From the NCBI GenBank assembly GCA_030949985.1, contig JAUZRX010000026.1, positions 1 through 64,000 on the forward strand: a DNA stretch of 64,000 nucleotides, written 5' to 3'. The notes beneath the pieces were generated by a model, which worked only from the letters and a program-made list of their open reading frames with translations, was not told the DNA's origin and ran no database searches. The stretch comes from Acidobacteriota bacterium. Its GTDB lineage: Bacteria > Acidobacteriota > Polarisedimenticolia > J045. The position numbers and the translations under genes were made by a program. Positions 28,065 through 36,091 of this stretch are shown piece after piece. Every line of letters begins with the position of its first letter. Positions within the stretch are counted from its first letter, which is position 1.

Positions 28065-29540
28065 TCAGCGGCTCCAGACTTCCAGGCGGGAGTCATCGCC
28101 GACATCGACCAGCAAGGTGATCGGCGGCCGCTGGCCCCGCAGGGCCGGCACCGGGCGCCGGCCGCTCTTACGGTCTTCCAGGTCGCATCCGGTGACCTGC
28201 ACCCGGTCGCCGGCGGCTTCCGCCTCGCCGGACACGCGTACGCGACAAGGAGCGGCCAGCGTCACGCGCCCGCTGGAAGCACCGGACAGGCGCAGTTCGG
28301 GACGGGCGCGCGGCGCTTCGAGGTCGAGGTCCACTTCGCTCTCGCCGGCCTCGACGCGGAGTTTGCCGCTGATCTCGCTGATCTCGATGACGGCGTCGCC
28401 CGCCTTGAGTTCCACCTCGAGCGCCGCCCGCAAACGCAGTTCGCTGCCGGTGACCCGGGCGCGGACCTTGCGCACCACGTCGCGCACCCTCGCGGAAGAG
28501 CCGGAGTCCAGGTTGATGTCCAGGACATCGTCCAGGTTGGCCGCTTCGATCGTGGTGCTCTCCTTGCCGTTCAGGTCGACCCTGCCCGCCACACCATCGA
28601 TCTCGACTCGGCCCGCTTCGAGATCCAACTTCAGGGCGCCTCCATGCTCGACGACCTTCACGTCGTGGTCGGAGCCACGAATCGCCAGCGTGTCGTCCCC
28701 GGTGGCGGACTCGCGCACATCGAAACGCCCATCGGCCCCGTCGAAGCGCAACGAGCCCGCCCACCCCTCCACGCTGACCAGGGCGTCGCGCACCGTCGCC
28801 TGGACGCTTCCTCCACCACCGGCGAGCAGCAACTCCCCTCCCGTCAGGGTGGCGGCGATCCGCTGCTCGCCGCCTTCGACCGCATAGCTCGCGTTTTCAC
28901 CCTTCAGGTGCAGGCTGCCCCAGTGGCGCCGCACGCCGACGGTCGTGGATTGCTGATCGAAAATGAAAGGGCCGCGGCAGTCATCGAGCGAGATGCGGTT
29001 GTTGGCCCCGACCAGGCTCGCGCCGGAGATTCTCTCGAGAGTCAGGTCGGAATCGCTCACGGAAAGGAGCAGCCGGGACGCCACGCCCCCCGGCCTGCGG
29101 GCCCGGGCGGTTTCGAGAACCGACTCTTCGGCCAGCGCCTTCCGTTGCTGCTCTTCGAGTTCCATCCGGGCATCCGACAGAGCGATCGAAAGGTCGGATC
29201 CGTCGATACGCAAGGACTCGCCGGCTCCGAGCACCAGCGTCACGTTGAGCGGCGGCGCGAGGGCCTCGTCACCGTGGGGTCGGCCGATGCGCAGCCCGCT
29301 CTTGCCGCCCTCGAGCAGCACGAAGCCCTCGGTGTCCTCTCCGTTGAGCGCGTCCTCGATGGTCATGTGCGATGCGGCGCCGGGGTCGATCCGCACGTCC
29401 ACGCGGCAGGACTCCAGGTCGAGAACCAGGCGGCTGTCGGTCAGGGGACGGTCCACAGGCAGGGGGACGGCCTCCCCGTACGCCGCGAAGCCGCCGAGGC
29501 CCAACAGGCCCAGCAGGAGAAAAAAGCGCGAAATTCCCAT
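28065..29540 (-). CDS. Secreted beta-rich protein of unknown function
   Basis: About 490 residues with a signal peptide (MGISRFFLLLGLLGLGGFAAYG). ATG 29540 was chosen because GAGG lies six bases upstream. The mature part is a long succession of short beta strands with irregularly repeated units (for example GALKLDLEAGRVEIDGVAGRV, NLDDVLDINLDSGSSARVRD). The pattern, alternating hydrophobic strand and Asp/Gly turn, resembles DUF4097/adhesin-like beta-helix proteins that cover cell-surface or putative auto-transporter domains. Two cysteine pairs (ESCRVDV, DDCRGPF, APCRVRV, TGCDLED) could form disulfides after export. No enzyme motif is seen. It precedes the HAD gene on the same strand by 72 bp. 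Confidence 0.65.
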   Translation of the reverse strand: MGISRFFLLLGLLGLGGFAAYGEAVPLPVDRPLTDSRLVLDLESCRVDVRIDPGAASHMTIEDALNGEDTEGFVLLEGGKSGLRIGRPHGDEALAPPLNVTLVLGAGESLRIDGSDLSIALSDARMELEEQQRKALAEESVLETARARRPGGVASRLLLSVSDSDLTLERISGASLVGANNRISLDDCRGPFIFDQQSTTVGVRRHWGSLHLKGENASYAVEGGEQRIAATLTGGELLLAGGGGSVQATVRDALVSVEGWAGSLRFDGADGRFDVRESATGDDTLAIRGSDHDVKVVEHGGALKLDLEAGRVEIDGVAGRVDLNGKESTTIEAANLDDVLDINLDSGSSARVRDVVRKVRARVTGSELRLRAALEVELKAGDAVIEISEISGKLRVEAGESEVDLDLEAPRARPELRLSGASSGRVTLAAPCRVRVSGEAEAAGDRVQVTGCDLEDRKSGRRPVPALRGQRPPITLLVDVGDDSRLEVWSR

Positions 29541-29631
29541 GCACCTCAATGTACCGCCAATCCTGCCCCGCCTCCACCGAGCCCGGGGCGGAGCACCGTG
29601 GATTCTTCCCTGGCGGCCCCGGCGACGGCCG

Positions 29632-30261
29632 TCAGTCCCGCCCCAGGTCCCGCTGCAGGCGACCGACGCGGCGATAGAAACGCCGCAGCAGGTAGATCGT
29701 CAGCCCCACGCCGAAGACGATCAGCGCCACCGCAACGACGCTGGCCAGCACGGCGAGAAGCGATCCGACCAGGGCCGCCACGTCTTCGAAGAAGGAGATC
29801 AGCGGGGAAGCCAGGCCCCCGGTACCGAGGGTCGAGAGCACGCGAATCTTGGATTTCCCCAGGTGGATCCCACCGGCCACCGTCCCGCCCAGCAGCAGAC
29901 CCACCACGGCCGCCGGCAGGGGGTCGAGTTCCCGCAGGGAAGCGGCGACCACCAGCAGCCCCGCCAGGGGACGCACCGCGGTCTCGACCGCGTCGAGCAG
30001 GTGGTCGATCACCGGCACCTTGTCGGCCAGGGTCTCGAAGACGACCGCCGCGCCGAAGACCACGAGGGCCGGCGTGCTCGACAACCACCCGAAAGACGGA
30101 TGCAGCGTGAACGCGCCGCCGAAGATCAGGTCCGTCGCCCCCAGGCGTACGGCCAGACCGAGCACGAAGGGGGGCAGAAAGGCTCTCAGCCCGCAGCAGG
30201 CCGCGAGACTGACTCCCGCCAGCACCTGCCCCAGCACTCCGAGCGTGCCGATCTCGGTCAT
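29632..30261 (-). CDS. DUF4126 membrane protein
   Basis: A 209-residue protein with five to six hydrophobic segments. The segment AACCGLRAFLPPFVLGLAVR and the later FETLADKVPVIDHLLDAVET match the DUF4126 family as I recall it. Function of that family is not established. The start overlaps the amidase stop by four bases, so the two are translated together. Confidence 0.78.
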   Translation of the reverse strand: MTEIGTLGVLGQVLAGVSLAACCGLRAFLPPFVLGLAVRLGATDLIFGGAFTLHPSFGWLSSTPALVVFGAAVVFETLADKVPVIDHLLDAVETAVRPLAGLLVVAASLRELDPLPAAVVGLLLGGTVAGGIHLGKSKIRVLSTLGTGGLASPLISFFEDVAALVGSLLAVLASVVAVALIVFGVGLTIYLLRRFYRRVGRLQRDLGRD

Positions 30262-31847
30262 GGCGACGCCTCACCGGCGGCTTCGGCGACCGGACGCAAA
30301 CTGCCATAGGCGCGGGCGATGTCCACCAGGACGGGCTCGCTGAGCGCCCCGCCGATGATCGACAGGCCCACCGGAAGTCCGTGGACACGTCCCATGGGCA
30401 CGGTGAGATGGGGATACCCGGCGATCGCCGGGTAGCTGGACAGGCCGCCGAGGTAGTGGTCACCATCGACCAGGTCGATCTTCCAGGCGGGAGCCGTGGT
30501 GGGAGCGACCAGGGCGTCGAGTCGATGCCGGGCGATCAGCCCGTCGATGCCCTCCCGCCGGGTGGCCCGCCGCACCAGATTCGACGCCTCGATGTAGGTC
30601 GGCTCGGTCAGCTCTCCCCTGGCCAGCGCTTTCTCGAAAATCTCCTGACCGAACCAGGGCATCTCCTCGGCGGCGTGCTTCCGGTTGAAGGCCACCAGGT
30701 CCTCGAGCGTGAGGGCCGCCAGGCGCGGGTCGGGAAGCGTCGCGAGGTAGGCGTCGAGGTCGTGATGGAACTCGTAGAGCAGGACCTCGTAGGAGGCCTC
30801 GGCGAAACCCTCGGGAGGCTCGAAGCCGAGCCCATCCACGATCTCGGCGCCCGCGGCGCGCAGATCTTCCAGGGCCTGCTCGAAAAGCCGGTCCACCCGG
30901 TCGTGGTAGCCGGTCGCCGAACGCAACACCCCGATTCGCCGGCCGACCAGCGAACCCGGGGCGGCTCCCCGGACCAGCCGCCAGCCGCGAGCCTGCTCCG
31001 CGAGGGCTGTGACCGGATCGTGGGGATCGGCGCCGATCATCGCCTCGAGCAGCAGGGCCGCGTCCTCAACGGTGCGTGCCATGGGCCCGGCCGTATCCTG
31101 GCTGTGCGAGATGGGGACGATGCCCCGCCGACTGACCAGCCCCACGGTGGGCTTGATCCCCACCACGCCATTGACCGACGCGGGGCAGACCACCGACCCA
31201 TCGGTCTCGGTCCCCACCGCCAGCGGAACCATGCCGGCGGCGACGGCCGCCGCGGAGCCCGAACTCGACCCGCAAGGCGAGCGGGTCGGATCGTGGGGAT
31301 TGCGGGTCTGCCCGCCCACGGCGCTCCAGCCACTCGACGATCGCTCCGAACGGAAGTTGGCCCACTCGCTGAGATTGGTCTTGCCCAGGATCACCAACCC
31401 GGCCTCCCGCAGGCGGGCCACCAGGGGCGCGTCGCGGCCCGTGACGTTCTCGCGCAAGGCCAGGGATCCCGCCGTGGTCGGCAGGGGACCCGCGCTTTCG
31501 ATGTTGTCCTTGAGCAGTACGGGAATACCGTGGAGCGGACCCCGCACACGGCCGTCGCGCCGCTCCGCGTCGAGGACGCGAGCCTGCTCGAGGGCACCGG
31601 GATCGGTGGCGATGACCGCGTGCACTTCGCCGTCGAGCGCCTCGATGCGGGCCAGGCACGCGGCGACGATTTGCTCGGAGGTGACCTCGCCCCGCTCCAG
31701 CATGGCGGCCCACTGCGTGGCACTGCGGGCCGCCGGCGGAAGGGCGTCACGCCCCGCGGACTCGACGTGGTCCGTCCCGGCGCAGCCGAGGGTCAGAAGA
31801 AGGCCGAAAGCGACTTCTAGGAGCAACAGCGGGGGCGACAGGCGCAT
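30258..31847 (-). CDS. Amidase-signature lipoprotein
   Basis: A 529-residue amidase-signature enzyme that hydrolyses carboxamides with a Ser-cisSer-Lys triad. Lys113 (IPVLLKDNIE), the cis-serine in CGSSSGSAAA (Ser195/196) and the nucleophile Ser218 in GTETDGSVVCPAS are all present. The N-terminus is a lipoprotein signal (VAFGLLLTLGC, Cys22), so the enzyme is probably anchored in the periplasm or outer membrane, unlike cytoplasmic GatA. No GatB or GatC is present, which argues against tRNA amidotransferase. Peptide-amide or 6-aminohexanoate-type substrates are possibilities. Confidence 0.9.
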   Translation of the reverse strand: MRLSPPLLLLEVAFGLLLTLGCAGTDHVESAGRDALPPAARSATQWAAMLERGEVTSEQIVAACLARIEALDGEVHAVIATDPGALEQARVLDAERRDGRVRGPLHGIPVLLKDNIESAGPLPTTAGSLALRENVTGRDAPLVARLREAGLVILGKTNLSEWANFRSERSSSGWSAVGGQTRNPHDPTRSPCGSSSGSAAAVAAGMVPLAVGTETDGSVVCPASVNGVVGIKPTVGLVSRRGIVPISHSQDTAGPMARTVEDAALLLEAMIGADPHDPVTALAEQARGWRLVRGAAPGSLVGRRIGVLRSATGYHDRVDRLFEQALEDLRAAGAEIVDGLGFEPPEGFAEASYEVLLYEFHHDLDAYLATLPDPRLAALTLEDLVAFNRKHAAEEMPWFGQEIFEKALARGELTEPTYIEASNLVRRATRREGIDGLIARHRLDALVAPTTAPAWKIDLVDGDHYLGGLSSYPAIAGYPHLTVPMGRVHGLPVGLSIIGGALSEPVLVDIARAYGSLRPVAEAAGEASP

Positions 31848-31898
31848 GGCGTATCCTCCGGGCCGAGCATAGCAGCCCGCCCCGGCAGGCAGTGGCCC

Positions 31899-33449
31899 TC
31901 ACCGGCGGCGCCAGGCCAGCCACGCCGCGAAAACCCGCCGCAGGCGCGGCGTCAGGCGGGTGCGGTTCCAGGCGTCCCCCACCCGGCGCAGCACCTCGCC
32001 CTGGGTGGGGTAGGGGTGAATCGAGCGGGAGAGGGTCGCCAGACCGGCACCGGCATGCAGCGCGACACTGATCCCCGAGATCAGCTCTCCGGCCCGCGCC
32101 GCCACGATCGTCGCACCGAGGATGCGATCGCTTCCTCCGCGGTGATGGACCTTGACGAAGCCTTCCGTCTCCCCGTCGAGCACCGCGCGGTCCACGTCGG
32201 CCATCGGCACCCGGACGGTCCTCACCGGCTCCCCACGCTCCCGCGCCTGCTCGGCGGTGAGTCCCACGTGAGCCAACTCCGGGGAAGTGTAGGTGCACCA
32301 GGGCATGACCAGCGCGCTGGCTTTCTCCCGACCGGCGAACAGGGCATTGCGTACCACGATGCGGGCCATGGCATCCGCCGCATGGGTGAACCTGTAGCGC
32401 GAGCAGATGTCGCCGGCGGCGAAAATCGCCCGGTTGCTGGTGCGCAGCCGGTCGTCGACGACCACTCCTTGCGGTCCGGATTCGACTCCCGCCGCCTCGA
32501 GGCCCAGGCCCTCCACACGGGGCACACGGCCCACCGCGACGAAAATCCGATCCACTTCCACCTCACAGGAGCGGCCATGGCTCCGCACTGTCAAACGGGG
32601 TCCACCGGAGCCGGAGACGACCGCCAGGTCCTTCCCGCAGCAAAGCAGGCGAACGCCATCCCTCTCCATGGCCGCCTGCACCCACGCGGCCGCCTCGCGA
32701 TCTTCCCGGGGCAAGATCCCGTGGCCGGTCTCCACCAGCACCACCTCGCTGCCCAGCCGCGCGAAGGCCTGGGCCATCTCGCAGCCGACGGGACCCGCTC
32801 CGATGACGCCCAACCGGCGGGGCCGCTCGGTCAGCGAGAAGAGGGTCTCGTAGGTCAGGTAGCCCGCCGACTCGAGACCCGGTATCGACGGAACGGCGGC
32901 GCGGGCACCGGTGGCGATGACCGCCCGCGCAAAATCCAGCCGCGTGCCGTCCACCTCGACTCGCCGCGGCCCGACGAAGCGCCCCTCGCCGAAGAAGACA
33001 TCGATGCCCAGTTCACGGAATCGCTCGGCGCCGTCGTGAGGCGCGAGCCGGGCTCGCAAGCGCCGCATGCGCTCCATCACCGCGCCGAAGTCCACCTCTC
33101 CGGCCACCGCGTCCGGCAAGCCGAAACGGGACGCCCGCCGCGCCGCCGCGACCGCGCGAGCGCTGCGGATCATCGCCTTGGAAGGCACGCAACCCACGTT
33201 CAGGCAGTCGCCACCGAGCCACTTGCGCTCGACCAGGGCGACCCGCGCGCCCAGGCCGGCGGCGGCCGCCGCAGTGACCAGGCCCGCGGTACCCCCACCA
33301 AGCACCACCAGGTTGTACCGGCCACGGGGCTCGGGATGGACCCATCCCGGCGGGCGAACGCTGTGGGCCAGGGCCAGGTTGTGCTGATCGAGGGGCTCGA
33401 ACGCGGCCATGCCGGCGGGGGTCGCCGGGTCATCGGAGGACAGGGACAT
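31899..33449 (-). CDS. Mercuric-reductase-like pyridine nucleotide-disulfide oxidoreductase
   Basis: A 516-residue class I flavoprotein disulfide reductase. The redox-active pair is Cys82/Cys87 (GGDCLNVGCVPSKA), FAD and NAD(P) motifs are VVLGGGTAGLVTAAAAAG and LGVIGAGPVGCEMAQAFA, and the interface motif IHPYPTQGE contains the catalytic His-Glu pair. A 45-residue extension precedes the first FAD motif. The vicinal cysteines at the MerA C-terminus and the N-terminal metal-binding domain are both missing, so mercury reduction is unlikely. The enzyme belongs to the MerA-like group often called dihydrolipoyl dehydrogenase in annotation. It is divergent from the efflux operon. Confidence 0.9.
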   Translation of the reverse strand: MSLSSDDPATPAGMAAFEPLDQHNLALAHSVRPPGWVHPEPRGRYNLVVLGGGTAGLVTAAAAAGLGARVALVERKWLGGDCLNVGCVPSKAMIRSARAVAAARRASRFGLPDAVAGEVDFGAVMERMRRLRARLAPHDGAERFRELGIDVFFGEGRFVGPRRVEVDGTRLDFARAVIATGARAAVPSIPGLESAGYLTYETLFSLTERPRRLGVIGAGPVGCEMAQAFARLGSEVVLVETGHGILPREDREAAAWVQAAMERDGVRLLCCGKDLAVVSGSGGPRLTVRSHGRSCEVEVDRIFVAVGRVPRVEGLGLEAAGVESGPQGVVVDDRLRTSNRAIFAAGDICSRYRFTHAADAMARIVVRNALFAGREKASALVMPWCTYTSPELAHVGLTAEQARERGEPVRTVRVPMADVDRAVLDGETEGFVKVHHRGGSDRILGATIVAARAGELISGISVALHAGAGLATLSRSIHPYPTQGEVLRRVGDAWNRTRLTPRLRRVFAAWLAWRRR

Positions 33450-33626
33450 GGGGGTACCACCTTTCGGGTCGACTCCGCTCGCGGCGGAAAGACCTACGAT
33501 TCCGCGCGCCGCCCGCAGGTTTCCCGCCCGGCGACCGCTGGTCCCGGCTTACCGCCCTCTCGTGCGCGGCTCGTCGCCCACCCGCGGACCGCGTGCTATG
33601 TTGCGGGCCTCCCGGGGATGGCCAAG

Positions 33627-35021
33627 ATGCAAATCCGCTCCTGCTTGCTGCTCGTCGCCTCGCTGGCGGTTGCGGCACCGGCCGACGGCACCGACGGCAG
33701 CCGGCCCCCTTCCACTCTCGACGGTCGCCAGGCCGTGGCCCTGGCCCTGGCGAACCATCCGCGGCTGCGGGGCCAGCGAGAGCGCCTGGCCGAGTTTCGG
33801 GCCCTGCGGGGCCAGGCTCTCTCCCGCGCCCTGCCCCAGGTCGACGCGGGCCTGTCCACCGTGCGCAGCCGGGATCCGGGCCTGCTCAACTCGCCGAACT
33901 TTTCTTCCCTCGCCGACGGCGGCGACGGCCTGCCCGGCTTCGACGCCTCGTTCCTCCGGCCGATCCCCGTCACGCTCTACGACTACCGCCTCAACGTGGA
34001 GCAGACGATCTACGCCTTCGGACGCATCAGCGCCGCCGTGCGGGCCGCCGCAACCCGCGAGGAGCAGATTCGGCTGGAGATCCGCGCCGCCGAAATCGAG
34101 ACCGCCCGGCAGGTGGTCACCGCCCTCTACGACCTGGCGCTGGCCGAAGCCCGCCTCGAGGTGCTGGCCGCCGAGCGCGCGGCGCGGGAAAAGCAAGTCG
34201 AACAGGCCGAGGACTTCCTCGACATCGGCACGGGCACGCGCCTGTCCCTGCTTCAGGCCCGCTCGGCCCTGGCCGCCCTGCGTCCCCGGGAAATCGCGGC
34301 CCGCGGCGAAGTGGACACGGCCCGGGTGCGACTCAACGAGGCCCTCGGACGCGGCGCCCTGGAACCTGTCGAGACCACCGGGAGAGAACTCAGCGACGCG
34401 CGACTCCCGGAACTGCCGCCCCTGGACGCACTGCTGGCGGCGGCGGCCCGGCGACCGGATCTCGCCGCCCTGCAGACCGAGCGGAAAGCCCTGGACCACG
34501 AACACCAGGTCTGGCGCGCCGGCCTGCTGCCCGACCTGAAGTTCAGCGGCTCGTGGGGCATCAGCACCATCTTCACCGAAGAACTGCTCAACGCGGACTT
34601 CTCCAGTTGGAACGCGGGCGTCTTCTTCGAGTGGACCCTCTTCGACGGCCGCCAGACCCGCTACAAGCTGGCGGAGCTGCGGTCCCGGAAGCGACAAAAC
34701 GAGTGGAGCGAAAAGACACGTCTCGGCGAGATCGAGCGCGACCTGGCCCGGGCGGCGGCGGAGTACCGGCGGGCCCGCATGGCGGCCGACGCGGCCCTGG
34801 ACTCGGTGGCACTCGCCGAGGAGACCCTCCGGGTGGCCCAGGCCAACCACGCGTGGGGAGCCGCCACCACCCTCGACCTGCTGCTCGGGCACCAGGGCCT
34901 GCGCGCCGCCCGTTTCGAGCAGTTGACGGCGGTGCACGACGCCCTGGTCGCCCTGGCCGATGTTCACGCCATGGTGGGCCGACTGCCCTTCCAGCCCCTG
35001 CTCGAGGAGGCGTCCCGATGA
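33627..35021 (+). CDS. TolC-family outer membrane efflux protein
   Basis: A 464-residue outer-membrane channel component. Signal peptide MQIRSCLLLVASLAVAAPA. The two OEP domains are recognisable by internal symmetry (LDGRQAVALALANHPRLRGQ near residue 30; LDALLAAAARRPDLAALQTE near 260) and by long amphipathic helices. ATG 33627 is favoured because GGGGATGG precedes it at seven bases; ATG 33618 is also in frame. The stop overlaps the adaptor start by four bases, so OMF, adaptor and pump are one tripartite operon. Confidence 0.88.
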   Translation: MQIRSCLLLVASLAVAAPADGTDGSRPPSTLDGRQAVALALANHPRLRGQRERLAEFRALRGQALSRALPQVDAGLSTVRSRDPGLLNSPNFSSLADGGDGLPGFDASFLRPIPVTLYDYRLNVEQTIYAFGRISAAVRAAATREEQIRLEIRAAEIETARQVVTALYDLALAEARLEVLAAERAAREKQVEQAEDFLDIGTGTRLSLLQARSALAALRPREIAARGEVDTARVRLNEALGRGALEPVETTGRELSDARLPELPPLDALLAAAARRPDLAALQTERKALDHEHQVWRAGLLPDLKFSGSWGISTIFTEELLNADFSSWNAGVFFEWTLFDGRQTRYKLAELRSRKRQNEWSEKTRLGEIERDLARAAAEYRRARMAADAALDSVALAEETLRVAQANHAWGAATTLDLLLGHQGLRAARFEQLTAVHDALVALADVHAMVGRLPFQPLLEEASR

Positions 35022-36091
35022 AAACCGCCCTCGCTGCCGGCGCCCTGCTCGCGTTGTCCGTGCTGGCCGCCTGTCCCTCCTCACCCGAATCCGCCACGGC
35101 GGCCGCGCCCCTGCCGGCGCCGAAGACCGCCGATCACCGGGACACGCGCATCCGTGTCCGCACCCTCACCCTGGCCCCCGCGCCTTTCGAAGAGTTCCTC
35201 GACGTCAGCGGCACCCTCGAGCCGGTCAAGGACGCCCTGGTGGCTTCGGAGATGGGTGGCCTGGTGCGGGAAGTGCTCTTCGAAAAGGGCCAGGCGGTAC
35301 GCGAGGGCCAGGTCCTGGCCAGGGTGGGCGACGACCTGGCCGAGGCGCGCCTGGACCAGGCCCGGGCCGACCTGATGGCCGCCGAGGCCAACTACCAGAA
35401 GACCAGCCGGCTCTTCGAGCGCCAGGCGGTCCCCCAGCAGGACCTGGTGGCGGCGACTTCCCGGCGCGACCGGGCGCAGGCCGTGGTGCGGGAGATGGAA
35501 ATACGTCTCGAGCGGGCGGTGATCCGCTCACCCCTGGACGGTATCGCGGCCGACCGCCGGGTGGATCCCGGCGAGGTCATCGCCCCGTCCACGCCGATCG
35601 CCCTCGTCCAGCGCCTCGACCCGCTGAAGGTCGCCTGCCGGGTTCCGGACACGGAGATCGGCTGGCTGCGCCGCGGAACCCCCGCCCGGGTGACCATGGA
35701 CGCCTGGCCCGACCAGGTGCTCGAGGCGCGAGTCGGCTACGTGGCAGAGTCGGCCGGCGCCGAGCCGCGCTCCTTTCTCGTCGAGGTGGAACTGCCCAAC
35801 CCGGGGCGACGCATGATCCCCGGCCTGGTGGCACGGGTGCAGTTGCTGCGGCGTCGGCTGGAACAGGCCCTGGTGATCCCCATCGACGCGCTGGTGACCA
35901 CCGACACGGGCCACGTCGCCTACGTGGTCGAACAGTGTCGGGCACGGCGGATTCCGGTGGCGATGCGAGCCGTGGCGGGCGACCGGGTGCTGGTCGACGG
36001 CGGCGGACTGGACTTCGGCATGCGCCTGGTGGTCGACGGCCAGCGGGATCTCGGACCCGGCCGGGAAGTCATCGCGGAGGGCTGCGAGTGA
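35018..36091 (+). CDS. RND efflux periplasmic adaptor (HlyD/MFP family), lipoprotein
   Basis: A 357-residue membrane fusion protein. A lipobox (LSVLAAC, Cys19) anchors it to the inner membrane. The first lipoyl half (VASEMGGLVREVLFEKGQAV) precedes an alpha-hairpin (residues ~105-165), the second lipoyl half (VIRSPLDGIAADRRVDPGEV) and a beta-barrel. The C-terminal region (LVIPIDALVTTDTGHVAYVV) matches the membrane-proximal domain. It links the TolC-like channel to the RND pump. The start overlaps the previous stop, and its own stop overlaps the pump start (GTGA), giving full translational coupling. Confidence 0.93.
   Translation: MKTALAAGALLALSVLAACPSSPESATAAAPLPAPKTADHRDTRIRVRTLTLAPAPFEEFLDVSGTLEPVKDALVASEMGGLVREVLFEKGQAVREGQVLARVGDDLAEARLDQARADLMAAEANYQKTSRLFERQAVPQQDLVAATSRRDRAQAVVREMEIRLERAVIRSPLDGIAADRRVDPGEVIAPSTPIALVQRLDPLKVACRVPDTEIGWLRRGTPARVTMDAWPDQVLEARVGYVAESAGAEPRSFLVEVELPNPGRRMIPGLVARVQLLRRRLEQALVIPIDALVTTDTGHVAYVVEQCRARRIPVAMRAVAGDRVLVDGGGLDFGMRLVVDGQRDLGPGREVIAEGCE

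Noticed and set aside
30258-31847. GatA subunit of tRNA amidotransferase
   Set aside because: The amidase has a lipoprotein signal and no gatB or gatC beside it.
31899-33449. Authentic mercuric reductase (merA)
   Set aside because: The C-terminal Cys pair and the N-terminal metal-binding domain are missing and no merR, merT or merP is nearby.
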